Below the pieces are notes generated by a model that searched no databases, was not told the DNA's origin, and saw only the letters and a list, made by a program, of their open reading frames with translations. This document shows, in pieces, positions 18,178-27,432 of a stretch of 64,000 nt of DNA. The position numbers were made by a program, and so were the translations under genes. This DNA is from an uncultured Eubacteriales bacterium (GTDB lineage: Bacteria; Bacillota; Clostridia; Oscillospirales; Acutalibacteraceae), in the NCBI GenBank assembly GCA_900314355.1, contig OMUY01000096.1, forward strand, positions 1 to 64,000, in the 5' to 3' direction. Position 1 is the stretch's first letter, and every line of letters starts with the position of its first letter.

Positions 18178-21100
18178 ATGAATACCAGAAAAATAGATGA
18201 GCTTAACATCGAGCTTAAAGAGGAAACAAAAAAACTTGAAAAGACGCTCGAAGATTTCGGGAGAAATACAGACCTCGGCAGGGAAAAGGAGATTGAATTT
18301 TTCAAGACTGACTGCAAATCTCTGAAGGAACTGAAAGTAGCCGCCATTATGGACACTTTCACTCTCGGCAATTTCAAACCCGAGTGCAGGCTGTTTGAGA
18401 TAGAGGCGGATAAATGGAAAGCGCAGATGGATGAGTTTTCTCCTGATATGCTTTTCGTCGAATCGGCGTGGAACGGCAAAAACAATTCATGGTACAAGAA
18501 AATCGCGAACGGTTCCAAAGATCTTCTTGACGTGACCGATTATTGTCATGAAAGAAATATTCCCGTCGTTTTTTGGAACAAGGAAGATCCCGTCTGGACA
18601 GATGCGTTTATGTCCGCGGCGTCTACTGCCGATTTTGTGTTTACGACTGATTTCGACGTGATTGAAAGGTATAAAAGAACTCTTCAACACAACAACGTAT
18701 ATCTTCTTCATTTTTCGGCTCAGCCGAGGATTCACAATCCGCTTGAGATTCATGACAGAAAGGATAAATTCTGCTTCGCCGGCGCTTATTATCACAGGTA
18801 CCGCGAAAGATGCAGGGTATTCGACTCGTTCGCGGATGTATTTGAAAGCGGCAGGGGACTTGAAATTTACGACAGAAATCTCAACAACGCCCGTCCCGAA
18901 CATGCTTTTCCCGACAGGTACAAGTCAATGATAGTCGGCACTTTGAAACCGGACGAAATTCATATAGCTTACAAGGGTTACAATTACGGAATAAATATGA
19001 ATTCCGTAACCGACAGTCAGAGCATGTTCGCACGCAGAGTTTACGAGCTTATGGCGTCAAACACGGTATGCGTCGGCAACTATGCGAGGGGACTGAAAAA
19101 TATTCTCGGCGACCTCACAATTTCAACAGACAGCGCCGACGAATTGAAATCAAGATTGAATCTTTACTGTTCTACCACAGAAAAATACAGAAAATACAGA
19201 CTTTCCGGACTCAGAAGAGTTTTATCTTCCGAATTGTGCGAAGACAGGCTCGGTTTTATTTGTGAATGTGTTTTCGGCAGGGACTTGAGAAAGAAGCTGC
19301 CGAAATTCAAAGTAATCGCGGAGGTAAAAACAGATGAAGAAAAAGAGAAAATCGAAAATTCTTTCTATAGCCAAAGCTATTGGAATAAGGAACTTTATTT
19401 TATCCCAAGCGGCTCTGATAATTCTGGCGGCAGTGTTGACTTGTGCGGTATTTTTGATGAATCCGACGAATTAGAAGAAGGCGAAACGTTCGTTTCGGCT
19501 ATGTCGCCGAAAGATTACTACGGAAAAAATTATCTTTTGGATTTTGCTCTTTCCACAAGATATTCCTGCGCCGAAGGTTTTACAAAGGCGGGATATTATT
19601 CGTATAATGACGGAAAATTTTTCGATCCCGAATACGATGTTCAATATAAGAAAACAGAAAAAGCCTTTTCTTCGAGATCCGCCGTCAAAATCGGAAAGTT
19701 GAAACGAAGTGAGGAATTTGTCAGAAAATTTGCCGAAGGTGTCGAAATAAAAGGCGATTTCCTATGCACGGACGAGTTTAACTACTGCAAAAATTTTTCC
19801 GGCGGCGAATGTGAAAAGGCGGACGATATTTTTATCGCCGACAAGGGAATAGACCCCGATGTAATCAACAGCCTCGCGTCGTCAATCGACTGCGAAAATC
19901 TTTCGTCGGACGTCATGAGGCTGACGCCGAAGGATATGGCGGATATGTCGAGGGGCAGGATAAGAGGAGTGACATACAAGCTGGAAGGCTCAAAATTTGT
20001 CGTCTCGTCTCAGAAAAAGTCCGACAAACCGGAGTATCTGATATTTAAAAGAAAGTTTCTTCCCGAAGAATTTTATGCGTCAAACCAGGTTTCCGTTCTC
20101 TTCTCCTCCACGGGGGAACTTGATACAGAAAACCATATATTATTCTTTGACGGAGCAATGAAACAGCTCGGCGACTCGTATTCCGAAGGATCCGACGCCG
20201 TAACGGCCGACCTTCCGGAAGGCACAAAATTTATCGAGCTTGCCGTCAGGATAAAAGGAAAGGGAGTTCGCGAATATTCCTCAATCACAGCCGGAAAAGG
20301 AACCGACAGTTCCGCCGTTCCGTTTTTGTCGAGGTCCGATGTCCTTGTAGTCGCAGACCACTATCCTTCTTATTCAGATCTTTACAGATATATGTTTGTG
20401 CACAGGCGAATAAAAGGATATGAGAAACTTGGAGATATCGCCGACGTCGCCTGCATAAATATGTACAACAATAGAAAATATTACGAATTTGAGGGCGTCA
20501 ACGTAACAGAGGGAAATGCCGCTACTCTTTCGTCTTTGCTTGAAAACGGCAGGATAAAAACAGTGTGCGTTCATTTTATGAACAGGTACATTTGGTCGGT
20601 TGTGAAAAATTATCTCAGCGATATTAAACTTGTCATTTGGAGCCACGGAAGCGATATTCAGCCATATGAAAGAAGAAAATTCAACTATACAGGCGAAAAA
20701 GAAACAGAAGAAGCCAAAATCGCGAGCGAGAAAAGGAAAGAACTCTGGAACGAGATTTTCTCAAATTTGGGCAGATACGATATCAGTATGGTATTCGTGT
20801 CCGAATTTTTCAGAAACCAGGTCGAGGAAGACTACAATGTGGATTTGAAAAATTACTCTTATGTGATTCATAATTTCATCGACTCGGATCTTTTCAATTA
20901 CGTTCCTAAAAAAGCGGAAGACAGATTTAAAGTGATGACGGTAAAATCCTTCTCTTCCCTAACTTACGCCAACGACGTCACTCAGGACGCCATATTGAAG
21001 CTTTCGGCAGAGCCGGAGTTTTCAAGTATGACGTTCGATATTTTCGGCGACGGCGTCAGATTCGACCGTGACACCGAAAAAATCAAAAAATTTTCAAACG

Positions 21101-21477
21101 TGCATCTTCACAAAGGATTTCTGACACAGGCGCAGATAGCAGAAGAACATAAAAAACACGGTATTTACATCGCGACTACCAGAACTGACACGCAGGGCGT
21201 TTCAAGAGACGAAGCCATGTCGTCAGGACTTGTGCCTGTTGCGAATAAGGTGGCAGCCATACCGGAATTCTGCGACGAGACAAATACGATGCTGTGCCCG
21301 CCCGAGGACAGCGGCGCAGTTGCCGACGCGATATTGAAACTTGTCAGAAATCCCGAACTGTTTCTGAAAATGAGCGAAAATGCGTCAAATCACGTCAGAG
21401 AGTTTTCTCCGTTTGAAAAAACAATAAAAAGAGAAGCCGAACTTATTTTTCCCGACAAAAGACTTATGATTCTCTGA
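18178..21477 (+). CDS. Bifunctional glycosyltransferase: CgeB-like domain plus GT4 domain
   Basis: A 1099-residue cytoplasmic protein with no signal peptide. A short coiled coil leads into a CgeB-like glycosyltransferase domain (about 45-375: VAAIMDTFTLGNFKPECRLF, PVVFWNKEDPVW, FTTDFDVIERYK, GINMNSVTDSQSMFARRVYE, LMASNTVCVGNY). A middle region of about 340 residues contains a beta-sandwich-like part. The C-terminal third is a GT4-type retaining transferase (SHGSDIQPYERRKF, VIHNFIDSDLF, FDIFGDGVRFD, TRTDTQGVSRDEAMSSGLVPVANKV). It probably builds a surface polysaccharide or glycosylates a protein; the substrates are unknown. It has its own strong promoter. AAGTT-rich weak RBS before ATG 18178. 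Confidence 0.82.
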   Translation: MNTRKIDELNIELKEETKKLEKTLEDFGRNTDLGREKEIEFFKTDCKSLKELKVAAIMDTFTLGNFKPECRLFEIEADKWKAQMDEFSPDMLFVESAWNGKNNSWYKKIANGSKDLLDVTDYCHERNIPVVFWNKEDPVWTDAFMSAASTADFVFTTDFDVIERYKRTLQHNNVYLLHFSAQPRIHNPLEIHDRKDKFCFAGAYYHRYRERCRVFDSFADVFESGRGLEIYDRNLNNARPEHAFPDRYKSMIVGTLKPDEIHIAYKGYNYGINMNSVTDSQSMFARRVYELMASNTVCVGNYARGLKNILGDLTISTDSADELKSRLNLYCSTTEKYRKYRLSGLRRVLSSELCEDRLGFICECVFGRDLRKKLPKFKVIAEVKTDEEKEKIENSFYSQSYWNKELYFIPSGSDNSGGSVDLCGIFDESDELEEGETFVSAMSPKDYYGKNYLLDFALSTRYSCAEGFTKAGYYSYNDGKFFDPEYDVQYKKTEKAFSSRSAVKIGKLKRSEEFVRKFAEGVEIKGDFLCTDEFNYCKNFSGGECEKADDIFIADKGIDPDVINSLASSIDCENLSSDVMRLTPKDMADMSRGRIRGVTYKLEGSKFVVSSQKKSDKPEYLIFKRKFLPEEFYASNQVSVLFSSTGELDTENHILFFDGAMKQLGDSYSEGSDAVTADLPEGTKFIELAVRIKGKGVREYSSITAGKGTDSSAVPFLSRSDVLVVADHYPSYSDLYRYMFVHRRIKGYEKLGDIADVACINMYNNRKYYEFEGVNVTEGNAATLSSLLENGRIKTVCVHFMNRYIWSVVKNYLSDIKLVIWSHGSDIQPYERRKFNYTGEKETEEAKIASEKRKELWNEIFSNLGRYDISMVFVSEFFRNQVEEDYNVDLKNYSYVIHNFIDSDLFNYVPKKAEDRFKVMTVKSFSSLTYANDVTQDAILKLSAEPEFSSMTFDIFGDGVRFDRDTEKIKKFSNVHLHKGFLTQAQIAEEHKKHGIYIATTRTDTQGVSRDEAMSSGLVPVANKVAAIPEFCDETNTMLCPPEDSGAVADAILKLVRNPELFLKMSENASNHVREFSPFEKTIKREAELIFPDKRLMIL

Positions 21478-21512
21478 GAAAAACAATGTGATAAAACAAT
21501 TTTAAAAACCAC

Positions 21513-21541
21513 TTGATTTTTATATCAATAAGTGATATTAT
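21513..21541 (+). promoter_or_regulatory. Promoter of rpmE
   Basis: TTGATT (21513-21518), 17 bp, TATTAT (21536-21541), 34 bp before the L31 start codon. Confidence 0.75.
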
Positions 21542-21575
21542 ATGTAAGCTATATTAAACAAAGAGGTGACAATGA

Positions 21576-21779
21576 ATGAAGAAAGGTATCCATCCCGACT
21601 ATAAGCAGACAACTATCCGTTGCGCGTGCGGCGCTGTTTACGAGACAGGTTCAACAAAAGAGAATCTTCGTGTTGATGTTTGCGCAAAATGTCATCCTTT
21701 CTATACAGGCAAACAGAAGCTTGTAGATACCGGCGGACGTGTCGATAGATTCAACAAGAGATACAATCGTGACAAATAA
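21576..21779 (+). CDS. rpmE: 50S ribosomal protein L31, zinc-binding type
   Basis: A 67-residue ribosomal protein, complete. It begins [20 protein letters not shown] and contains the four zinc-ribbon cysteines (Cys16, Cys18, Cys36, Cys39; CAC and CAKC), so it is the zinc-containing C+ form. The ATG at 21576 is used; an out-of-frame ATG lies four bases earlier. The ribosome binding site is GAGGTG. Codon use is strongly biased (AAG, ATC, CGT), as expected for a highly expressed gene, and is a useful reference for the small peptide genes near 46 kb, which share that bias and the same RBS. It has its own promoter and terminator. Confidence 0.97.
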   Translation: MKKGIHPDYKQTTIRCACGAVYETGSTKENLRVDVCAKCHPFYTGKQKLVDTGGRVDRFNKRYNRDK

Positions 21780-21800
21780 TTTCTCTGAAGAATTTTTTTC

Positions 21801-21829
21801 AAGCGGTATGCTAAATGCCGCTTGTTTTT
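21801..21829 (+). terminator. rpmE terminator
   Basis: AAGCGGTAT (21801-21809) pairs with ATGCCGCTT (21815-21823), followed by GTTTTTGG. Confidence 0.8.
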
Positions 21830-21880
21830 GGTATCTAAAAAAATATATAATATAAATTAATTTCTTAGCTGATAGGTTTG

Positions 21881-22498
21881 TTGGAATATATTACATTAAA
21901 GAAAAGAGGCTCGGCAGAGTTTACCGAGAAAAAGTCGAGATTTATAGGCACAGGCGCGCCTGTCAAAAGTGAAGAGGAAGCGCTTGAGTTTGTTTCCGAA
22001 ATAAGGAAAAAATATCCCGACGCAACGCACAACGTATACGCTTACATTCTCAGGAAAAACAATACGGAGCGTTTTTCGGACGATTCCGAGCCGGGCGGCA
22101 CCGCCGGGGTTCCGTGTCTTGAGACGCTTAAAAAAAACGGGTTGAAAGACTGCGCCGTAGTGGCGACAAGATATTTCGGCGGCGTACTTCTTGGCGCGGG
22201 CGGTCTTGTCAGAGCTTACTCCAAAACGGCTTCTGCCGCAGTAGAGGCATGCGGAAAAAGCGTGATGACGTCATGCGTATGTCTGAAAACTACGATTTCA
22301 TACGATTTTGTAAATTCGTTTGAGCGGCTTTCCGACAGGTACCGCGCGCGTATTTACGACACCCGGTACGAAGAAAACGTCAGTTTTTCGCTGTATATAA
22401 AGGAAACAGACGTTGAAAAATTTTCATCGGAGCTTTTCGATATATCTAACGGAAGGTTTAAAGCCGAACAGGCGGGAAAAATTTTTGCGGAGGTTTGA
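21881..22498 (+). CDS. YigZ/IMPACT family protein
   Basis: A protein of about 205 residues with the N-terminal IMPACT (UPF0029) domain: EKKSRFIGTGAPVKSEEEAL, DATHNVYAYIL, RFSDDSEPGGTAG, and CAVVATRYFGGVLLGAGGLVRAYSKTAS. A ferredoxin-fold C-terminal domain follows. Homologues interfere with translation-factor or kinase signalling in eukaryotes; the bacterial role is not established. The start is uncertain: two consecutive TTG codons (21878, 21881) follow a weak TAGG; the second gives the usual N-terminus. It ends 6 bp before dnaG, so the two are probably co-transcribed. Confidence 0.88.
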   Translation: MEYITLKKRGSAEFTEKKSRFIGTGAPVKSEEEALEFVSEIRKKYPDATHNVYAYILRKNNTERFSDDSEPGGTAGVPCLETLKKNGLKDCAVVATRYFGGVLLGAGGLVRAYSKTASAAVEACGKSVMTSCVCLKTTISYDFVNSFERLSDRYRARIYDTRYEENVSFSLYIKETDVEKFSSELFDISNGRFKAEQAGKIFAEV

Positions 22499-22504
22499 CG
22501 GTTT

Positions 22505-24259
22505 ATGCCCGGTCTTTCGGATGAATTCATCAGGCGGATAAAAGACGAAAACGACATCAACGATGTAGTGTCGTCTTATGTTGATTTGAGAAATCACGGA
22601 AGATATTCTATGGGTCTGTGCCCTTTCCACAACGAAAAGACGCCTTCGTTCGCAGTATATTCGGACACTCAGTCTTTTTACTGCTTCGGCTGCGGGGCGG
22701 GCGGCGACGTAATCACATTTATAAGGGATATCGAAAATTTGGATTACCTTGACGCCGTAAAATTTCTTGCCGACAGAGTCGGACTCGCTCTTCCTCAGGA
22801 CGGATTCGACGACGGAAAAGCTTCTTTAAGGCGGCAGATATACGACGCAAACAGGAAAGCCGCGAAATTTTATAATTCCGTTCTCTACACCGAAGAAGGG
22901 AAAAACGGTCTCGATTATTTTAAGAAAAGACAGCTGACTGAAAAGACGGTAACCCATTTCGGCTTGGGCTATGCGCCCGACAGATGGGACTTACTTACAA
23001 GGTATCTCAGAAAACAGGGCTTTACCGATACCGTCCTTCTCCAGGCGGATCTTGCGAAAAAATCAAGGTCCGGTTCGCTCATAGATGTTTTCAGAAACAG
23101 GGTAATGTTTCCCATAATCGACTTGAAAGGCAACGTCGTAGGCTTCGGCGGCAGAGTTCTTGACGACTCCAAACCCAAATACCTGAACACTTCGGACACA
23201 TATGTATATAAAAAAAGCGACAATTTGTTCGCGCTGAATTTTGCGAAAAACGAAGGAAGCGGAAAGCTTATACTTTGCGAAGGATATATGGACGTAATTT
23301 CATATCATCAGGCGGGTTTTACAAACGCGGTAGCAGGTCTCGGCACGGCGTTCACTCCCGGGCAGGCGAAGCTTTTGAGCAGATACGCGGATGAAGTGAT
23401 TTTGTCGTATGACGCGGATGAGGCCGGACAAAAAGCCACAAAAAGGACGCTCGGCATACTTTCGGACTCGTCTCTGTCCGTAAAAGTCGCGATTTTGACA
23501 GGCGGGAAAGATTCTGACGAGATTATAAAAAAATACGGCAGTGAAAAAATGCGCGAAATTCTCGATTCTGCCGTAAGCTCCGCCGGATACGAAATTCAGA
23601 GCGCATCTGAAAAAATAGACCGCTCAACACCGGAGGGAATGGCGAAATATATTAGTAATTCATGCAAAGTCATCGCGAATATGGCAAGCGCAGTATCAAG
23701 AGATCTTTATATTTCAAAGCTTTCTTCCGAAACGGGAGTTTTAAGACAGGCAATATCGTCCGAGGTCGACAAAATACGAAGAAGAAAAATAAACGACGGC
23801 AAAAAAAAGGAACAGCGGCAGGCGTCTTCTTTTAAAATACAAAATGACGCCGCGGTAAATCCCGACAGGCAGAGAAAACTCGCCTGGTACAAAGCGGAGG
23901 AAAATTTAATCGGCATGCTTGTTTCAAGCCCCGAACTTTATAAAGATATCAAGGACAAAGCCGATAAAAACATGTTCGCGTCCGACGCCGATTCGAGGAT
24001 TTTCTCGATTATCAAAACACGGCTCGACGACGGAAGAGGAGTTGAAATGTCTTATCTCAGCGCGGATCTTTCCCGTGAGGAGATGAGTCATCTTTCAAGA
24101 CTTGTCACCTCAAGAGCCGGATTGAAAAACACTTCCTCCGAGATTAGGGAGTGCCTGAATACAATGATAAGCGAAAAAAGAAAATTTGATATAGAATCCT
24201 CCGGAGTAGGGGATATGAGCGACGACGATTTTCTGAAATTATTCAATAGAAATAATTAA
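22505..24259 (+). CDS. dnaG: DNA primase
   Basis: A 584-residue enzyme that makes RNA primers at the replication fork. The N-terminal zinc finger has Cys39, His42, Cys60 and Cys63 (CPFHNEKTPSF, FYCFGCGAGGDVI). The catalytic core includes KRQLTEKTVTHFGLGYAPD and the TOPRIM motifs LILCEGYMDVISYHQAG and EVILSYDADEAGQKATKR. The C-terminal region (from about 470) is the helicase-interacting domain. GAGG lies upstream of the ATG. It is followed by rpoD, the classic macromolecular-synthesis gene order. Confidence 0.97.
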   Translation: MPGLSDEFIRRIKDENDINDVVSSYVDLRNHGRYSMGLCPFHNEKTPSFAVYSDTQSFYCFGCGAGGDVITFIRDIENLDYLDAVKFLADRVGLALPQDGFDDGKASLRRQIYDANRKAAKFYNSVLYTEEGKNGLDYFKKRQLTEKTVTHFGLGYAPDRWDLLTRYLRKQGFTDTVLLQADLAKKSRSGSLIDVFRNRVMFPIIDLKGNVVGFGGRVLDDSKPKYLNTSDTYVYKKSDNLFALNFAKNEGSGKLILCEGYMDVISYHQAGFTNAVAGLGTAFTPGQAKLLSRYADEVILSYDADEAGQKATKRTLGILSDSSLSVKVAILTGGKDSDEIIKKYGSEKMREILDSAVSSAGYEIQSASEKIDRSTPEGMAKYISNSCKVIANMASAVSRDLYISKLSSETGVLRQAISSEVDKIRRRKINDGKKKEQRQASSFKIQNDAAVNPDRQRKLAWYKAEENLIGMLVSSPELYKDIKDKADKNMFASDADSRIFSIIKTRLDDGRGVEMSYLSADLSREEMSHLSRLVTSRAGLKNTSSEIRECLNTMISEKRKFDIESSGVGDMSDDDFLKLFNRNN

Positions 24260-24388
24260 AGTTTTATTAAACTCAGGTGAATTAAATTTCGGATTTAATC
24301 ATCGCGCTGTCATTTTTTTGATTTTGCGCATCATATATAAAAACTGCCTGAAAAAAATTTCTAACAGTTTTCAAAAGGAGAGTTTTTT

Positions 24389-25516
24389 ATGAGTGAAAAG
24401 GAAAACAACGAATCAAAACAGCCTGTCTCCAAAAAAGACGCGCTGATACAAAGCCTCGTCAACAAGGGCAAACAGACGGGACATATTTCTACCCAGACGC
24501 TCGACGCATTTATAACCGACAATGATTTCGACATAGAGGAGCTTGACAGGGTTTATGAAATCCTCGAGCAAAACGGCGTCGATATAGTCGATGATTCGCA
24601 GGCTGATTACGACGATATCGATTTTGACGCGAACGAGGGAAGAGATGCGGAGTATGTATCCCCGGAAGACGAGGATATGAAAAACAGCGTTATAGACGAT
24701 CCGGTCAAGGTCTACCTGAAGGACATCGGCAAGGTGCCTCTTCTCACGCCCGACGAGGAAATAAGCCTTGCAATCAGAATAAAAAACGGCGACGAGAATG
24801 CAAAAAAGCGTCTTGTCGAGGCAAATTTAAGACTTGTCGTTTCGATAGCAAAAAGGTACGGCGGAAGAGGAATGTCTTTTTTGGATCTTATCCAGGAAGG
24901 AAATCTCGGTCTTATCAAAGCAGTTGAAAAATTCGACTACACCAAAGGTTTTAAATTCTCCACATACGCGACGTGGTGGATAAGACAAGCGATTACAAGA
25001 GCTATAGCCGATCAGGCGAGAACTATCAGAATACCTGTTCATATGGTTGAAACCATAAACAAGGTGAAAAAAGCGTCAAGCTACCTTCTTCATCAAAACG
25101 GCAGAGACCCGACTCCGGAGGAAATCGCGAAGGAAATCGGAATGACTCCGGACAAAGTGAGGGAGATTATGAGGGTGTCGCAGGAGCCTGTATCACTTGA
25201 AACTCCCATAGGCGAGGAGGAAGATTCGCATCTCGGCGATTTCATCCCCGACGACGAGGCTCTCGCTCCGGCAGACGCAGCAAGCCAGGCTCTATTAAAA
25301 GAAGAGCTTGACAAGGTTCTGAAAACTTTGACGCCGAGAGAAGAGGAAGTTCTGAGAATGAGATTCGGTCTTGACGACGGCCATCCGAGAACTCTTGAGG
25401 ACGTGGGCGACAGGTTCGGCGTCACAAGAGAGAGGATAAGACAGATTGAGGCGAAGGCGCTCAGAAAATTAAGACATCCTCAAAGAAGCAAAAAACTTAA
25501 GGATTTCCTCGACTGA
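24389..25516 (+). CDS. rpoD: Primary sigma factor RpoD/SigA
   Basis: A 375-residue housekeeping sigma factor. It has an acidic region 1.1 ([17 protein letters not shown] and the [19 protein letters not shown] stretch), region 1.2 ([17 protein letters not shown]), regions 2.1-2.4 ([34 protein letters not shown]), region 3 and region 4.2 ([20 protein letters not shown]). It lacks the large insert of proteobacterial RpoD. GGAG precedes the ATG. The TTGACA-17-TATAAT promoters seen throughout the window match its expected specificity. Confidence 0.98.
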   Translation: MSEKENNESKQPVSKKDALIQSLVNKGKQTGHISTQTLDAFITDNDFDIEELDRVYEILEQNGVDIVDDSQADYDDIDFDANEGRDAEYVSPEDEDMKNSVIDDPVKVYLKDIGKVPLLTPDEEISLAIRIKNGDENAKKRLVEANLRLVVSIAKRYGGRGMSFLDLIQEGNLGLIKAVEKFDYTKGFKFSTYATWWIRQAITRAIADQARTIRIPVHMVETINKVKKASSYLLHQNGRDPTPEEIAKEIGMTPDKVREIMRVSQEPVSLETPIGEEEDSHLGDFIPDDEALAPADAASQALLKEELDKVLKTLTPREEEVLRMRFGLDDGHPRTLEDVGDRFGVTRERIRQIEAKALRKLRHPQRSKKLKDFLD

Positions 25517-25538
25517 AAAATTTTATTCGGCAAAAAAT

Positions 25539-25572
25539 ATTTCCTGCCTGAAAAGGCGGGAAATTTTTTTTA
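25539..25572 (+). terminator. rpoD terminator
   Basis: ATTTCCTGCC (25539-25548) pairs with GGCGGGAAAT (25555-25564), loop TGAAAA, followed by a T-run. Confidence 0.85.
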
Positions 25573-25612
25573 GCTGCTGTTTGATTTTTATTTCATAATT
25601 ATGGTATTATAA

Positions 25613-26404
25613 TTATAAATGAGAGACGGTGTAAAATCTATTTCCGCTTTTTTCAAAGCCAAGTTTTTCATACCATTTTGATGTAATAGGGCTCTTTGTA
25701 ATAACATATATAAATTTCTGATTTAAAGATTTTACGAGAGTTAAAACGCATTCAGAGCCTAATCCCGAATGTCTGAAATCAATATCGGTAGTCACGGCTG
25801 AAATAAGCGCCGCTTTGCCCGATTCCCCTGACGTTGCGGCTGAAGAAACAATTTTGTCATCCGCCGTTATTTTCACTCCGTGTACAAAACCATGGCGCAG
25901 CTTGTGCGACAAATCCGTATACCAAAGCGGAAAATCCGGTTTTTCCCCGGGATATGAAAGATTAAAAAAAGAATATAAGTCATCTGAATAAAGCGGCGAA
26001 ACCGAAAAATTTTTCGGCAGATGTTTTTGGAATTTTATATTTTCTCCGCGTTCTTTATTGTATTTTAATAAAACAGCTTCAGATACCGAATATTTATCTT
26101 CTGAAAAACATTCCGAAATTTCCTTTGAAATATCCGAATAAGAAGAAATCTCAATTTCGGCGGCGCCCGTAAATTCGGCGAATTCCTTCAATTCATCAAT
26201 ATCCGATTTTCCTTTCGAGACAGATACCGACAAAACGCCGTCAAAAAAACAGAGCCTGACGCAGTTTGAACCGTAATAAAAACGCGGATAAGAATTAAGA
26301 CCGTATGTTTTTAAATCGGTTTCCATCCTCGCGCCTAACGGGTCATTTTCAACTGTTGAAAGAAAATCAACAATTTCTCGTTCATTTGATAATAATTTAT
26401 ACAT
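25613..26404 (-). CDS. GNAT family N-acetyltransferase
   Basis: A 263-residue protein of which the C-terminal third is a GNAT acetyltransferase domain: AALISAVTTDIDFRHSGLGSECVLTLVKSL carries the acetyl-CoA-binding RxxGxG-like element (RHSGLGS) and ITKSPITSKWYEKLGFEKSG the terminal strand. The N-terminal half is less conserved and may be a degenerate second GNAT domain. The acceptor substrate is unknown. It stands alone on the minus strand, convergent with rpoD. The start lies directly after an A/T-rich region with no strong RBS, so the first codons are less certain. Confidence 0.75.
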   Translation of the reverse strand: MYKLLSNEREIVDFLSTVENDPLGARMETDLKTYGLNSYPRFYYGSNCVRLCFFDGVLSVSVSKGKSDIDELKEFAEFTGAAEIEISSYSDISKEISECFSEDKYSVSEAVLLKYNKERGENIKFQKHLPKNFSVSPLYSDDLYSFFNLSYPGEKPDFPLWYTDLSHKLRHGFVHGVKITADDKIVSSAATSGESGKAALISAVTTDIDFRHSGLGSECVLTLVKSLNQKFIYVITKSPITSKWYEKLGFEKSGNRFYTVSHL

Positions 26405-26512
26405 AAATTTATGATATTATAAATAAAATAAAAATTCAACAGATATTATTTACAAAATACTTTGAAAATTTTGTGTGATTTGACGATTTTTCTTTCAAGT
26501 TAATTTTAAGTG

Positions 26513-26541
26513 TTGACAAATATTAGACTAAAGTATATTAT
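26513..26541 (+). promoter_or_regulatory. Strong promoter of the 12-residue-repeat surface protein gene
   Basis: TTGACA (26513-26518), 17 bp, TATTAT (26536-26541), 67 bp before the start codon. Confidence 0.85.
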
Positions 26542-26608
26542 TAGTATAGTCATATTTTTAAAAGTAGTTCTATAAATCAGACTTACTGATTGAAAGGATT
26601 GTAAGATA

Positions 26609-27178
26609 ATGAAAAAAATAATAGCAATTTTACTTTCTGTTTTATTGGCGTTTTCTGTTGTACCTGCGGCTTTCGCAGCCGATACCGAAGCAGATGTTGA
26701 GTCGGGTGAAATTTCGGCGGCGTTCGCGGATTTTGATCCTTCTTCTCTGACGGATATATTCAACGGACTTGATTTGAGCTCTATAACGGATTTGTTCAAA
26801 AATTTCAATCTTGACTCTCTGAGTTCTCTTTTTGAAGGATTCGATATGAGCAAAATTACTAGCTTGTTCCAGAATTTTGATCTCGGAAGTCTTACCGACC
26901 TTTTCGGCGGTCTTGATATCTCAAGTCTTATAAGCGGAATTACGGGCGGAGATAAAAACAAAGACTCCTCGAATACAAACAATAATTCAAGCTCCGATTC
27001 CGGAAATTCAAATTCGTCAACAAACAATACAAGCACAACGACAACTACAACGACTACTAACGGAACGGGTTCTATTGCTCAGACAGGTTCTACAAAGACA
27101 GGACTTATCGTAGCTTTCGGAGTATGCGCTGCTGCTGCTGTTACATTCACAGCTGCAAGAAAGCATGACGACTGCTGA
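26609..27178 (+). CDS. Surface protein with six 12-residue repeats and a sortase-like C-terminal signal
   Basis: A 189-residue exported protein I cannot assign to a family. Layout: signal peptide (MKKIIAILLSVLLAFSVVPA, ending AFAA), an acidic spacer, then six uninterrupted 12-residue repeats at about residues 48-119 with consensus (F/L)D-x-S-S-(L/I)-T-D-L-F-x-(G/N). Examples are LDLSSITDLFKN, FDMSKITSLFQN and FDLGSLTDLFGG. A Ser/Asn/Thr-rich linker follows, then IAQTGSTKTG, a hydrophobic stretch and the basic tail ARKHDDC. That end resembles an LPXTG-type cell-wall sorting signal, though the Pro is replaced by Ala; alternatively it is a plain membrane anchor. It has a strong promoter and terminator. 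Confidence 0.8.
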   Translation: MKKIIAILLSVLLAFSVVPAAFAADTEADVESGEISAAFADFDPSSLTDIFNGLDLSSITDLFKNFNLDSLSSLFEGFDMSKITSLFQNFDLGSLTDLFGGLDISSLISGITGGDKNKDSSNTNNNSSSDSGNSNSSTNNTSTTTTTTTTNGTGSIAQTGSTKTGLIVAFGVCAAAAVTFTAARKHDDC

Positions 27179-27248
27179 TTTTAAATAAATCGGAATAAAT
27201 ATTATGTTCCGTATGAAATTTAATAAAGTTATTAATTGATGTGACATC

Positions 27249-27284
27249 GAGACGGTCAAAAATTTTTGGTCGTCTCTTTTTTGT
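27249..27284 (+). terminator. Terminator of the repeat-protein gene
   Basis: GAGACG (27249-27254) pairs with CGTCTC (27271-27276); the interior CAAAAATTTTTG extends the stem; TTTTTT follows. Confidence 0.85.
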
Positions 27285-27432
27285 CGGAAAATATTTTATA
27301 TTCAGGCGGAATTATCGAACCGATGAATAAGCCGGCAGAATAAATCCGCATTAATTTGCCGTCAAAAAACGGGATATCTATAATAATATCAGATAAGATA
27401 TTATTTTCTGAATTTTCTGAGGAGGTTTATTT

